A stretch of 64,000 bases of DNA from Siphonodentalium dalli (taxonomy: Eukaryota; Mollusca; Scaphopoda; Gadilida; Siphonodentaliidae): positions 204,250,978 to 204,314,977 of the forward strand of contig CP136066.1 in the NCBI GenBank assembly GCA_032622095.1, read 5' to 3'. The position numbers and the translations under genes are program-made. Under the pieces are notes generated by a model. The model worked only from the letters and a program-made list of their open reading frames with translations. It was not told the DNA's origin and made no database searches. Of the stretch, positions 46,438 through 58,737 are shown in pieces; the stretch's first letter is position 1, and each line of letters begins with the position of its first letter.

Positions 46438-46855
46438 GTGACCCGCCATATCAAATCCAGTCGTAAAGTCGGGATTTTTTGTACCCTGTGCCAATGCATT
46501 CTCTTATATATGCGAGTCGACCCTATGTCGCCTCGCATATATAAGAGAATGCATTGGCCTAACAATTCTTTATCATTTATTTTAAATAAATGTTTCTTAC
46601 AATTTTTTGGAAATAAAATAAAAAACATCCATTACCCTGCAGGGAGCCCCACACATATATAGAAGCATATAGAAGAGTGTCGTCTGCTCATGTTTGTCTG
46701 GGGCTCTGTATGGGTGAAATTATAAAATTGTTAAAGAATACAAGAACAAATTATTAAAATTGTAAAAAATTGTTAGGCCAATGCATTCTCTTATATATGC
46801 ATTGGCACAGGGTAAAAAATCCCGACTTACGACTGGATTTGATGTGGCGGGTCAC
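46438..46855. mobile_element. M5 element, copy 3, inside LINE RT
   Basis: TIRs GTGACCCGCCATATC and its complement, intact at both ends. ATAT at 46434-46437 and 46856-46859. Confidence 0.85.
46484..46812. repeat. HP module in M5 copy 3, hairpin collapsed
   Basis: Flanked by TA on both sides. Hairpin 1 at about 46491-46557 is complete. Hairpin 2 (46778-46805) is only 28 nt: the left arm to TTATATATGCATTGG, with the centre and most of the right arm deleted. Confidence 0.85.
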
Positions 46856-47162
46856 ATATTTCGGCTTCTTGTTTGGATCCATTGACCATTATGACTGAGT
46901 TAGTTTTGCATTTTACGTCGTGATTTCAGGGTTTCCCAAAACCGACACTTCTTATAGATCATGTAACCAGACGAGCTGCTTCGTGTGCGTGCCAGTGTAA
47001 ACAATATTCATTATTAAATGAAACATATTAACACAAACACAATACAAACACCTATATATACTTATAGATTGAGAAAGAGGATTGGACAACAAGCTAATAG
47101 CTTTTTAAAAGTCCTCTCCTCGGACACGTGCTGCTACGTATTGGACAGCTTCTACTATGTTA

Positions 47163-47575
47163 GGGTACGTTCATACGCTGGCAAGTTTGCACGGTATGTT
47201 TTGCAGGCATTTCATCATAGAAAACCACATGGTGCCATAATATGAAAGTAAACGTGCATATACTATGCATCTTTACCAAAGCGAACGACGTGAGAAGTAA
47301 AATTTATGTAGTTCCACTTGTAACGGCACTACTGACATTTGCCTTCAAATACCTGTATCATTGATTCTTGTGAGATAATTGCGCGCTATTTACAGGCAAA
47401 TTCCGGTAGCATGGCTACAGGTGGAATTACGGGGATTTTACTTCGCATGTAGTTAGGTGTGGTACAGATGCATTTTATATGCTTGATTCCGTTCATATTC
47501 TGGCACCATATCGTTTTCTACGACGAAATGCCTGCAACCCATACTGTGCAAACTTGCCATTGTATTAACGTACCC
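47163..47575. mobile_element. M8 palindromic MITE, copy 2
   Basis: TTA at 47160-47162 and 47576-47578; GGGTACGTTCATAC mirrored at the right end. Same architecture as 3076-3488 with moderate divergence. Confidence 0.75.
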
Positions 47576-47849
47576 TTACTCTCTTCTATGATACAGTTAT
47601 CCCAGACTGAAATGTGCTTGAATCATTCGCTTCAAAACAACTAATATCACAATAGTTCGTTCCATTACAGTTAGTTTCAAAATGTTCAGAACAGTGGTAC
47701 CGACTTTTCTTTCACAACCCCCTCCATGTATTACCTTCCTATAAGCTTACTATTTCAACACATATTGTAAACTCGTCTGTATAATTAAAATATACCAGCA
47801 TTTATTAAACCTATTGTTTTACGAACACGGCCACTTGCCATTCGCGCTT

Positions 47850-48055
47850 TGATCAGTTTTCAGCGTTTGGTGCAAAGCACATTAGCCGAAAACTTTTGTA
47901 TTCACTGTTCATGGTAATAATGAGTGAGCGATCAATTATCGCTTCGTGCATGAACAATGAAAATAGGTCACGCTATTATAGAGCGTGTGGTATCATTTCT
48001 AGCCTAATCGTCTTGTATGTCGGGTCAACTCCAAATTTTTTGTTCGCTACCTTAT
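47850..48055 (+). repeat. Dispersed repeat R9, copy 1
   Basis: From TGATCAGTTTTCAGCG on, nearly identical to 59906-60105. Contains AGTTTTCAGCG / CCGAAAACT as a terminal hairpin. An open frame (SERSIIASCMNNENRSR) is kept in both copies, which may only reflect recency. Confidence 0.75.
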
Positions 48056-48287
48056 GTTTCTGGTTATGGTCCGACTGGATAATATACAGCAGAGAACTCA
48101 GACATCCGACTGTCATATACCAGAGTAATGACCAATTGGTGGAAGAGATCTTCAAGTCGAACATTTTGTGTTCGCATTTATAACTGATGATTCAATTCGA
48201 GGGAATGCATGAGGCAGTTGGTTACACGCAGATGATCTCAGCGAACAGACAACAGTATGGACGAGTACATTCATGGATGCTTACCAA

Positions 48288-50008
48288 TAGGATAGGATAG
48301 GATAATTTTATTTACAATATACACACATGGAAAGTACAATTACAAATAAATATAATATTGATAGACTATACATGTATATTGCTAGGGGTGATATAGTCAT
48401 GACTGACTGTCTTCCTATCACCCCTGGGTGTGGTGACAGATTATATGATGAAGATGGCCGAATTAATTTGTTAGGGCGATGGTACGAAAAGTGGTTCATA
48501 TGTATGGGCACCTACTTGGTCGATATACTGAATGAATACTATGAATATTCATGTGTGAGTGGAACCGAGTAGGAATAATGTCAGTGAGGTTTTGGGAATG
48601 TTTTTTTGTTATCAGAAAATTATGTATCGTTTGTGCAATCAGGGCATCTTCGGTTTTTGCATCGCACGCTAGCTGGATAGGTATTAATGATATCCGTTTT
48701 CAAACGTTTTCGGAACGCATGTCTTGATTGTTTAGAGGTATATTTACTTTCAAGGGAATTCCACATAAATGGGAATGAATGGTATGGGAGAACTTTAGAA
48801 AAAGAGATGGTCCTGAATTTGTTTTGTACTATAGGATTAGGTTGTCGTCTATTTGGTTCTGCTCTCTTGTCATACATACCAGAAAAAGACACTGGTAAGC
48901 GATCGTAGTACCAATCATGCATGAAAATGGATGCATGTAATTTATGTAAATCATTTATTTTTAAAATGTTTTCTTGTTTGAAAAGAGGATCGGTGTGACT
49001 TCTATATTTTTTGTTACATATAATTCTCATGGCTCGTTTTTGTAATAAATATAGTTTCTTCACTGCTGGCACATGTCCCCATATTTGGATGCCATAAACT
49101 AAGTGGCTTTGAATTAGGGCGAAGTATAATGTTTTGAGAGCCTTGCTCGGGAGAAAATGTTTAACTTTATTAATGCAATAAATTGCATGTGCCATTTTTG
49201 AGCATACAATAGAAATGTGTTTATTAAAGGTCAGGTTTTCATCTATATGGATACCTAAAAATTTGGCAGACGATTCGCTCCGCATGTTCCCTATCCGTAG
49301 AAGTTCGGCTCCATTGAGATATATTTTAATTGTATTCCATTTTTTGTCATTGTTTTGTGGATGCAAGAGCATATAATTGCTTTTGTTAGCATTGATGGCT
49401 AGTTTGTTGCAGCAACACCAGTCAGATAGATTTCTTAATTCGTTATTGACATAACTTTGGATTAACGCTTCATTTTGTCCACTGGCCATAAGGGTTGTAT
49501 CGTCGGCATATGATAAGAGATCCATAGTAGTTGCATTTGACATATCGTTCACGTAGAGGAGAAAAATTATGGGCCCGAGTAAGGAGCCCTGAGGAACACC
49601 ACATGATGTTTTTAGGAGATTTGACTTGCTTCCATTGAATTCTACGTATTGTCGTCTCTCATTGAGATAGCTTCGAAACCAGTTGTTTGCCATGCCTCTA
49701 ATTCCATAATGTTCAAGTTTTGTAAGTAAGATTTCGTGGTTTATTGTGTCAAAAGCTTTGGACAGATCAAGAAAAAGGGCTACGGTGGAATCTTTCGTGG
49801 GCTTGTCGTTATTTTTTACAACATGATCCAGTAGATGAATGATGGGATGAAAAGTTGAATGGTTTGGGCGAAATCCGTACTGATGTTTAAATAAGATGTC
49901 CGATTCATTAAGAAAATCAACTAAACGTTTTTGCATGAGTTTTTGGATCGAATCATACGATTTGCATGGAATGAATCGGAATAAGATGAGTATAGTAGTT
50001 GCTTGCAT
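48288..50008 (-). CDS. LINE reverse transcriptase, 462 codons open
   Basis: The longest open frame of the window: coding part 50008-48620, 3' UTR to 48288. RT copies LINE RNA into DNA at the nicked target. Motifs in order: [20 protein letters not shown] (fingers), [20 protein letters not shown] (motif A Asp), [21 protein letters not shown] (motif B; PQGS), [13 protein letters not shown] with YADD at 49499-49510, [28 protein letters not shown], then LVYGIQIWG and the C-terminal [19 protein letters not shown] and [10 protein letters not shown]. The N-terminus is odd ([20 protein letters not shown]) where relatives have a PIS-L-P motif, so the 5' end is truncated or rearranged; no endonuclease. 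The tail has AATAAA and TATCC repeats, as in CR1/L2/Jockey-type LINEs. A recent but defective copy. Confidence 0.88.
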
Positions 50009-50009
50009 G

Positions 50010-50962
50010 TTTTTGTCAGTGCGACTTGGTGAAACACGTTTTAGATAGCGATATAGCAGAATAAGCTATGTGTTCAGTTATTGTGAGGTCAAAAGTAAAC
50101 AGCTTTACTACACAACTACATATAGTCACTGATACATGTACATACATGTAAATTTATTCCAGGTGTTATATATACGTATGCGCCTATGTATGCGCGGAAG
50201 TATATAATTGGACAAGAACGCCAATAATGTTTGATAGTAATAAATAATAAATTTAGAAAATTCCAACCAAGAGATTAATAATCAAGTTAAAAATGTGATA
50301 TTTTGTGGTATGTTGATTATATCTGATTAGTCACTCAGTATGGTGTTCAGCTGTTTTGAATGTGCCCAATCCAGTGAAGTGCATTTCCATTTTGCATGTA
50401 AACGTTTAAAAAAAATACAAATTAATGCTAATATTTTATGCGTTTTTGCTATGCATATTGCTGATTTTGGACCCATTTTGATGTGGGGGGGGGGGAAATG
50501 AATGGGGAATTAGCATGTTAATATAATGACATGGTATCGTGTGATACATTTGTTTGCATGACATATTTACGGTGAGCTAAATAATCACGAGCATATATAC
50601 GGTGTATGTATAAGTGTAGGGAAAATGGAGGCTATGTGTCTTGACGAGACACGCCATACAAGAAGCAGTGTAGTTATATGCATGCGTATGCATGTGATAT
50701 ATGCCTGTTTGCGTGTGTATATATATATGTGGTATATAACGTGCGAGAACCGTTTTATTCTCGGACAGAATTGACATCGTATAATTCAGTCAATATATCG
50801 AAAGCGCTATATCAATTATATAATAAATCGAATTATTAACGATGATCGGCTGCAAGGAAAAGACAACGGGATTAGATTTGTTGTTGTTTGTGGTATATAT
50901 CATATATAAACATGTTTGTTTTGAGATCATACAAACCGTCTATAAGTCTGAAGTAATGACGT
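50010..50962. other. Unassigned, GT/AT-rich sequence
   Basis: Contains TGTGTATATATATATGTGG-like stretches and GCATGCGTATGCATG. Similar texture to 57.3-58.7 kb on the far side of the foldback element. No gene. Confidence 0.35.
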
Positions 50963-50965
50963 TGT

Positions 50966-52255
50966 AGGCCAGGAAAATATGGACAAAGGTGTCTTCTGGA
51001 GAGGGAATTTATGAGACCTACATTTTTGGTTAGCGTAAATACTAAATTTTCGGAATCCGTATGTTGGATTTGTCAGATAGGCGGACTTTTTTTCTCACCG
51101 CGTGGTTTCTTGCGGCACCCGATGAAAAAATCGGTCATTTTTTAAATAAAGCTGACATTTTTGACAGAGTATTTTCACACATTTTGAGAAGAAATATTCG
51201 TCCAATATTGATACCTGAGAGTGGGGCGATAACCAGAGTAGGGTAATACATGTAACCATTGAATCTAGGAATTGCAGTCATGACGTCATGTGACGTCAAA
51301 TAATATTTTTGGCGTGACAAATATGACGATTTACGCAAAGCGTTGTCTTTCGTTTCTTTTAAATCATAAAGTAAGACGGATATGCCGCATTGTTTTATAC
51401 CATGGGAAACTACTGCCAATTGGCTATATTTATGTATATAATGTATCGCTTTAGGCCGCATTATTTTTTATCAGAGGCAGAAAAATCAACCCTCCCCCCT
51501 AAAGTTAAGATGCGCCATGGTGTGGTATAAGGCACACATAACTCACGGTTACATGTCAATAGGCTTAATTAACACAACGGCCGTTGAAAGTCTGCTAAAG
51601 AATGTAATAATATATAAATTTATGTCGGCAATCTCGAACATTAAAGTAGAAACAATATATAATGTACCCCCAAACCCGAAAGTTTAATAAATTTTAGAAT
51701 TTTTCCAAAAAAAGTGATATCAAACGCATTTTTTTTAAATTTTCTTGAACGCAAAACAAGAAAAGAATTGTAAGGGTGGAGATAATTGATGTATACGGCA
51801 ATTTCATTCCACTTTGGATTAAAAAATGACATACTAACCCAAAATGGCTGCCAATATGGCAGCCGCAATATAGATGGAAATTGGGAAATATGTAAGAACG
51901 CACATTTACTTGCTTAAATGGCTTAACTAACAAAGCGGTCGTTGATGAACTGCTAAACTCTAGTTTAATGTATATATCCCAATCTACAAACTCGAACAAT
52001 AAGTGAAAATATTACACAATGCACCTCCTGGCACATTTAAAAAAAAATAAAATTTAGGCATTTTTCTCCAAAAATAACCTAAAACCATTTTTTTGGTCAT
52101 TTTCTCGGAAACCATAACGCACAGAATGTAGCGTGGTGGAGATGTTAGGTGGGTACGATAATTCAATGTTGTTTTTAGATTACAAAATGGCTTACTAACC
52201 CCAAGATGTCTGCCAATACTGTGGTCAGAATAAATGGTGAAATATGTCATGTTTC
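50966..52255 (+). repeat. Left arm of foldback element
   Basis: Includes AGTCCGCC/GGCGGACTTTTTTT near 51077, AAACTACTGCCAATTGGC near 51408, and two diverged direct subunits around 51560-51660 and 51917-52000. Confidence 0.8.
51281..51298. promoter_or_regulatory. Twin CRE-like sites, left arm
   Basis: TGACGTCATGTGACGTCA: two perfect 8-bp palindromic cAMP-response elements separated by TG. The same pair exists in the right arm. CREs bind bZIP factors of the CREB/ATF family; use here is inferred. Confidence 0.5.
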
Positions 52256-52332
52256 ACTTTTATCGCCGTCACTGCCGCCATCTAATGTCTCACACAACCC
52301 AAAGTATTATATTCATTGTATCATGTTACTCC

Positions 52333-53325
52333 CAGAGACGTAGCGACAGGGGGGGGGGGGTATGGGGGTGTCTCACCCTAAACTTTGGTCAAAATTTTCA
52401 ACAGTTGGAAACTTCATACCTGCCAAAACGTTAGTTGGAAATTTTCCATCAACAATTAGTTGAAAATGTTATTGTAGTTTGATTTTCAAACAATTTATTG
52501 GGGGAATTAATCGTTTTAGGACCAATATTTGCATATTTTCCTATTTTTGGTTGAATTTTTTGACTGATGGTCATCAGTTGGAAATTTTCCAACCTTAGGG
52601 GGGTGACAGGTTGGAAATTTCCAACACTTGGAAAGCTTGTGTCCTGCTGGTCCCTACCCCGTGGGCAGTCAAAAAACTGCTAGTTAATTTAAGAAAACAA
52701 TAGTGTCATACATTTGGTCAACATTGTCATTGGAATTGTCATCAGTTGGAAATTTTCGCACACCGGGCCGAACCATAGTCGGCCCGGTGTGTCATTGTCC
52801 CTCCATGGCCAATATAAAACGGCTAGTTTAACAACACAATATTTTACTACATTTGGTCAAACTTGTGGACTGAAATGGTCATCAGTTGGAGAATTTACCA
52901 ACCTGAGGAGGGGTATAAGGTTTGAAATTTCCAACACTAGGGAAGCTTCAGTTGAGGCTAGTCGAGATGCTAGGATTTGCGATTTTTTTGTATAGTTTTC
53001 AAAATTTTCTCACACCGGGCCGAAAAACCATGGTCATCCCGGTGTGTCATGTCCGTAGCCGTATGTATTTGTCTGGAGTTAGACCACTAGATGATAGGAT
53101 TTATGCAATTTTTCAGGTTAAAATATCTGAATGTTGTCATACCGGGAATATAGAACCATGGTTTATGAATATATAGGATATTAGGCATGAGTACTGAGGT
53201 GCAAGGGGGTGGAAATGGAATTATGCAAAACTTGTGTGTGGTGTGATTCTGATTCAAGGGGGTGCAGTTGGAATTTCCCCAGGGTGTACACCCCACCCAA
53301 CGGAGACCCTCTAGCCACGTCCCTG
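52333..53325. mobile_element. Non-autonomous hAT element
   Basis: Perfect 8-bp duplication GTTACTCC at 52325-52332 and 53326-53333. Ends CAGAGACGTAGCGACAGGGG and, inverted, CAGGGACGTGGCTAGAGGG, typical hAT termini. The interior repeats CATCAGTTGGAAATTTTC blocks and twice carries a GC-rich hairpin, CACACCGGGCCGA / TCGGCCCGGTGTG (52762-52793; diverged at 53012-53045). No transposase gene. Confidence 0.85.
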
Positions 53326-53333
53326 GTTACTCC

Positions 53334-56005
53334 GGGACATCATGATGCGCAATTCTATTTAAAATATCTACCAGAATGGTGCCCATTATTGACGAATCAT
53401 GCATTCATGAGTATTCGTGCTCAATTAATCCGTGTCCCTTGAAATAGGTGGCACTTTGAGCGAGGTATTTACAGATGAACAGGATTGTTTAAAACAGAGA
53501 AGCGAGTAACAGTAATACATTGAATGCGTGATTGTTATTTATGCCAGCCACCTGTGACACAATAAATATGATATTACCTAAACCCGAAAATAGAAGGTCA
53601 ATATTTCTCACTGAATATTATTCCAAGTGCTACCAGATATGATGGCACATAACTACATATGAGGTGGATATGGCGTGGATACCATTATCGAAGTCTGGGC
53701 TAGACGAGGTTGATGTGGGTTCACACCGACTTGATTGGGCGAAAATTGGGACCGATTTTAAAGCTAGATGTGAGATAAGGAAAACATCGCATTGTACCAT
53801 CCGATAAATACATGAACACTTCGATAATAAATGATAATTTGTTCACACTCACTGATTGACACTGAATCAATCACATTTGAAGCAATGATTTTGATTTTGA
53901 GTCAGTGCCTCGATTAATCTGTTATATACAATGTACAATTGCTGTACAACCGCTTCGACACACAGAAGACGGTCGTGATAACACAGAGTGAATTTTCCAG
54001 ACCCTAAATCACCATCGCCGCTTTCATTGACTAGTGTCCAATAACGCAGAGAAGATGAGATTCAGAAAACGATAGCGCTCGTTGTACAAATTTAGTTCAG
54101 ATTTTGCATCTTCCGAAAAAATATCTTATCAGTGATAAACATAAGAATAGTCATGTCCAGAATGAGAATCCCTCCTGTGTGCCTAATTTAATTATGCAGT
54201 TTCCGTTGAACAAGATCGCCATGAAGGACCGCTTTATTTGCAATATATGAACGCGATAACCTACAGAAATATCAAATTTTTTATTTCCAACTTGGTGGAA
54301 AAGTAAACTTGTCTACGTTATGTTACACCTGAACGTGTCATATTCAGACCAGGAGACCTGTTGCTGCTGCAAGTACCATTTGTGTTTATAAAGTAAAACC
54401 CATGTCATTATGAATCAATCGGGCTGTATTCGATATTCGTATTTACAGGCAACACCGGTTGAAAACAATATGGCGAATAATTCCTCGTCCTCATATCGTC
54501 CCGATTGTATAAAGACATATGCATGTATTCATCACACGCTGTTCAGTAAATACTAAACTACGGCTATCGTGTCAAGTTACTTAATTCGCTCAGCACATTC
54601 GGAGTTGTTATGGATGAGTTATCGTAGATCAGATTCTGGTCTGCACAGAAGTTGTTACTATATATCATTTTTGAGATGCAGCGACACATTACACCAAGAC
54701 TCGTGATCCCATTTTGTTTTACCCATTTGTACATCAAACACTACCACAATTTAATATCAGGATACGCACTACACACGGTCCACTCACGTCGCGCATAGTG
54801 GGATAACTATAGATCCATTTGAATTTAACTGCAACACATCTGGCTTTATAGATATGCCGGGCGGGTGGAATTATAATGCTTTAATCATGAACGGCCATAA
54901 TCAAAATATGGTATGTTTTCAGACATCCGACCTGCTGGCATCAGCAGGTCTCTAACCGCATTATCTTTGGACTTATCTAGAAAGTTATTATACGCCTCCT
55001 GGTATCAACCTGCGTATGGCATGTATAACAATAATTGCAATTGTCGTCCTTTTTATTTTGGTGTTATAATGAGCTAAAACTTACACTGGGATACCAAAAG
55101 TCCAAAATGTATCAATCTACATGATAAAACTCCATGCCAATACTCCGATATATACGCTGTTTTCTGAATGCACAGCCTTCCAGAAGTAACCCTAACTACT
55201 CATCAGCATAGACAGATATGGATAATATGACTGTTCATCTAGCGTGGGATAAGTGTCCATATTTGGGGTATCTCGTCCTACAAGCAATTGTTCAGTCACT
55301 TCTGGAAATCAGGAGTGCACATGGGATGACACGAGACTCCAGTACTATACTATACAGAGTAACATACAATCGAAATATATAGGGACATATTTTGACAGTT
55401 TATGTGATTTACCACATCGCTGGTATTTTCGTTGTTGGAAATATCGCTCAGAGCCTTGACTACGAGTCTATTGAGTGATGATGAAACTGAACGAACATGT
55501 ATGATGTGACGGTTTGATAATTTGCTGGACTGGGCAGCAATTGCTATTGGTCAATGAGATCCATTTATTCTTACTTTTAGAACGGTATGCATGAGACCCA
55601 ATTTATCAGTAGCTCCGTTCTTGTAACCACGCCTAGGTGATGGAGGGTAACTAACGATTCGTATCAACATGAGTTATTTGATGAGATATATATCCGAATT
55701 GGTTAATTGGTTAATTCTGTTATTCGCGGTCGAATGTTGTTACAAATAGCCATAGAGATTGCCAAGTATGCTTAAATGTCGTGTTATATTTAATATAACC
55801 TACATAATTCCCTTATTCTTACTTGACAAATCTTCCTTCAGCGCGAATGAATGCAATATTTGTCGATCCTCTCACTCGTGTGTGTTAATCTGGTTGCTAT
55901 TTTAATAGAACTGGCCACTTTTACGTCCTAGTAATGCAAAATTATATGAAAATAATAGGACTATTGGTTGTATATGACATTTCATTGCGATGGTGGTGTT
56001 AATTG
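53334..56005. other. Central part of foldback element
   Basis: Non-repetitive sequence between the arms. The open frame 55253-55459 (+) has no recognisable motif. Either cargo or remains of a former transposase gene too decayed to identify. Confidence 0.35.
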
Positions 56006-56009
56006 CGAC

Positions 56010-57293
56010 ATGACAGATTTTACAATTTCCATCCATATACCGGTCACCGTATTGGCAGCCATCTTGTGGTTAATATACCATGTAGTAACCGCCGACGGCA
56101 TGACATTATCGTACATTCAAATTATATCCACCCACACTACATTATTGTCTTGATACATTTCGAGAAGATGACAACAATAGGTTTTCGATTAGTTTTAATT
56201 GGACTAAACTAATAAATATTTATTAAACATTGGGGCCAGGAGGTGCTTTGTGTACCGGTTTTACTTAAATGTTCTACTCAATGGATCGGGATATATATAC
56301 TACATACAACTGTAGCAGTTTATCAACGACCGTTGTATTAGTTAAGCCATTTTGGCAAGTAATCGTGCGTTTTTACAACTTTCACAATTCCCACCTATAT
56401 ACCGGCCACCATATTGGCAGCCATCTTGGGTTATTAGATCAGTTTTTAAACCAAGACAGAACGAAATTACCGTATACACTAATTATCTCCACCCTTAATG
56501 TATCATTTTCATTTTTGCCTCCCGGAAGAAGACAAAATAAATTTTAGATTATCTTTTTTGGGAAAAAATAAAAAAAAATTTAGTCAGGATGTACAAAATG
56601 TAATATTTTTACTTTAATGCTCGACTGTGTCGATCGAAACATATATATTAGACAATACCTTTGCAGTCCATCGACGGCCGTTGTGTTAATTTCGCAATTT
56701 GACACATATTCGTGCGTTATGTGTGCCTTACACCACAGCCTGACGCCTCTCAGCTTTAGGGGGGAGGGTTGATTTTTCTGCCTTTGATAAAAACTAATGC
56801 GACCAACAGCGATAAGTAATATATTAGAACGTAGCTAATTGGCAGTAGTTTCCCATGATATAAAATAAATGGGCATAACCATCTCACTTCTGATGTTATC
56901 AGAAACGAAAGGCAACGCTTTGCGTGAATCGTCATATTCTTCTCACTCTAAACATTATTTGACGTCACATGACGTCATGACTGTCATTCCGAGATTCAAT
57001 GATTACATGTATTACCTTAATATGTTTATCGCCGCATTCACAGGTATCAACATTGGATGAATATCTCTTCTCAAAATGTGTGAATATACTCTGTCAAATA
57101 TGTCGGCTTTATTTAAAAAATGACCACTTTTATCACCAGGTGCCTCAATAAATCCACGCGGTGCAAAAAAAAAGTCCGCCTATCTGACAAAGCCAACATA
57201 CTGATTCTGAAAGTTAAGCGTTCATGCTAACCAAAATTGTAGGTCTCATAAATTCCCTCTCCAGGCGACACCTATGTCCATATTTGCCTAGAC
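56010..57293 (-). repeat. Right arm of foldback element
   Basis: Inverted copy of 50966-52255. CRE pair at 56960-56977; GGGGGGAGGGTTGATTTTTC near 56758 pairs with the left arm at 51480. Confidence 0.8.
56960..56977. promoter_or_regulatory. Twin CRE-like sites, right arm
   Basis: TGACGTCACATGACGTCA, the exact reverse complement of the left arm pair, intact although flanking arm sequence has drifted. Confidence 0.5.
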
Positions 57294-57299
57294 TATTGG

Positions 57300-58735
57300 G
57301 TGAGAACCCATGATAAGCTGGTTTTCCTGTTCATTTGTAGAACATGGGTATATAAATTTGAGATCGGAGCAAGCGCGTGGCGCAGATATTGGTGTTAATG
57401 ACATGTTTCTTGAACATGGTCTGACGATATGATATTGTGAAAAAAATGTGTACCTTGTGTGCGTACATATGTATCTAACAGAATAAGAAGTGTATATGCA
57501 CGATTATATATGTCATGTATTTTTGAAAATAATGAGGTTGTATTGTTGGGGGTAATTGGGAATGTGTGTATACATTGTATATACATATCGGAATTTTGAG
57601 GAAGGTTGTTTGGTACATTGTGAATAAAATTTGCTTTGCAGATACGATACGTCCGATAATTGATCATGGTGTATTTGGAACCAAATTATGGGGATCTATG
57701 TTGCGGTGGTGTATAACATAAGCAAAACAACATAGACGAATGGACAGCTACAATTCGTGAATTCATCGATGGACATTCGAGTGGAAATAAGCTTAAAACG
57801 GAAAAGTAACTATGGTTGGCGGTGGTATATATATGTTTATATACATTGTATAGACTCAAAAATTATAACATTTGTTAGTAATGTTATTGAACTGTTTATA
57901 TGACGGGCACGTCTATTTAATATGTATGAAGAAAATGTTATTTGATATTCCCCCATATATAGATGCTTGTTGATGTGAGCAGGGACTTTGTAATGTTAAT
58001 TTTGTTAACGCATATAAAGGTGTTCGATTGTACCGATGCATGGTTATGGTGTGTACACGCATATACGGTGGAACACTATATAAACACGAAATGTATATAT
58101 GAGGGCGTGAGGCCACTGAAATAAATGATAATAAAGAACGCGGGCAATAGACCGCATGATATATATCAACATTAAACGTTGTGCGTTTGTCTGAAGGACA
58201 TGAGATATAACGACTATATTTTTACGCGGGCCCGATGGTAAAAACTAAATAGTTTACGTTTATGCTTTACGAAGACGCACTGTTTGTTATACGATTAAAT
58301 GGTGTGTGGGCAGAGACCCCCGATATAGTAACACTAAATTGTGTGTGCGAACGCCCGTATATATAGTGTGCGCGGGTAGAAACGGTTTTTGATATGGTGA
58401 CGAAAATATTATTGGGTGCGAAGCTGAAGGATGCTATGATATGGATATGTGTTGTTGACATAAACGCTTAAATATATAATGAGTGGCCGTGAGTGCCTAT
58501 AATTGCGTGCGACATGACATATGGTCGTCAGCTTGATATATGCAAAACTAATGTGCGGCCGTTGATCAGGTCGAAAACATGTCAGTGATTTTGTGGTATG
58601 TACAATAGGTCGTGGTAATATGGATTTAGCACGGATTTTCGTTATAAGAACTTGAATCGCGTTTTGGTACGAGAGCGATATGCGAAGGCGATATGCCATT
58701 ATTAGAGCCTACGATTGTGTATTGATGTTAAAACC
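57300..58735. other. Unassigned, degenerate GT/AT-rich repeats
   Basis: Many GTGTATATAT and GCGATATG words. The last part, GTTTTGGTACGAGAGCGATATG near 58650, resembles 38594-38616, so this may be an eroded extension of the minisatellite locus. Minus-strand open frames lack motifs. Confidence 0.4.
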
Positions 58736-58737
58736 GA

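Larger units (their letters stand above)
46150..46965 (-). pseudogene. LINE RT thumb, split by M5
   Basis: Minus strand: NSVIMVNGSKQEAE (46860-46905), M5, then ICARSWPFRSSFLRAVDSYT, HLGILLSKSHFNNK, GLYPGDISPQSSYKLYRTIV and GLYGSELE. This is the region after the RT palm (xxYxHLGI; LYxxxVxPxxLYGxEL). Removing M5 and one ATAT joins QEAE-ICARS in frame. The end is truncated at about 46150. Confidence 0.75.
50966..57293. mobile_element. Foldback element with 1.3-kb arms
   Basis: The first about 1290 bp reappear inverted at the right end. Outer tips: TAGGCCAGGAAAATATGGAC and, inverted, CTAGGCAAATATGGACATAG. Arms diverged by many substitutions and indels but are collinear throughout. Inside each arm, blocks such as ACnACGGCCGTTG and ATATTGGCAGCCAT recur about every 350 bp, so arms are themselves made of tandem subunits, as in FB/Galileo foldback transposons. 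No clear transposase in the 2.7-kb centre (hAT insertion excluded). Confidence 0.75.
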
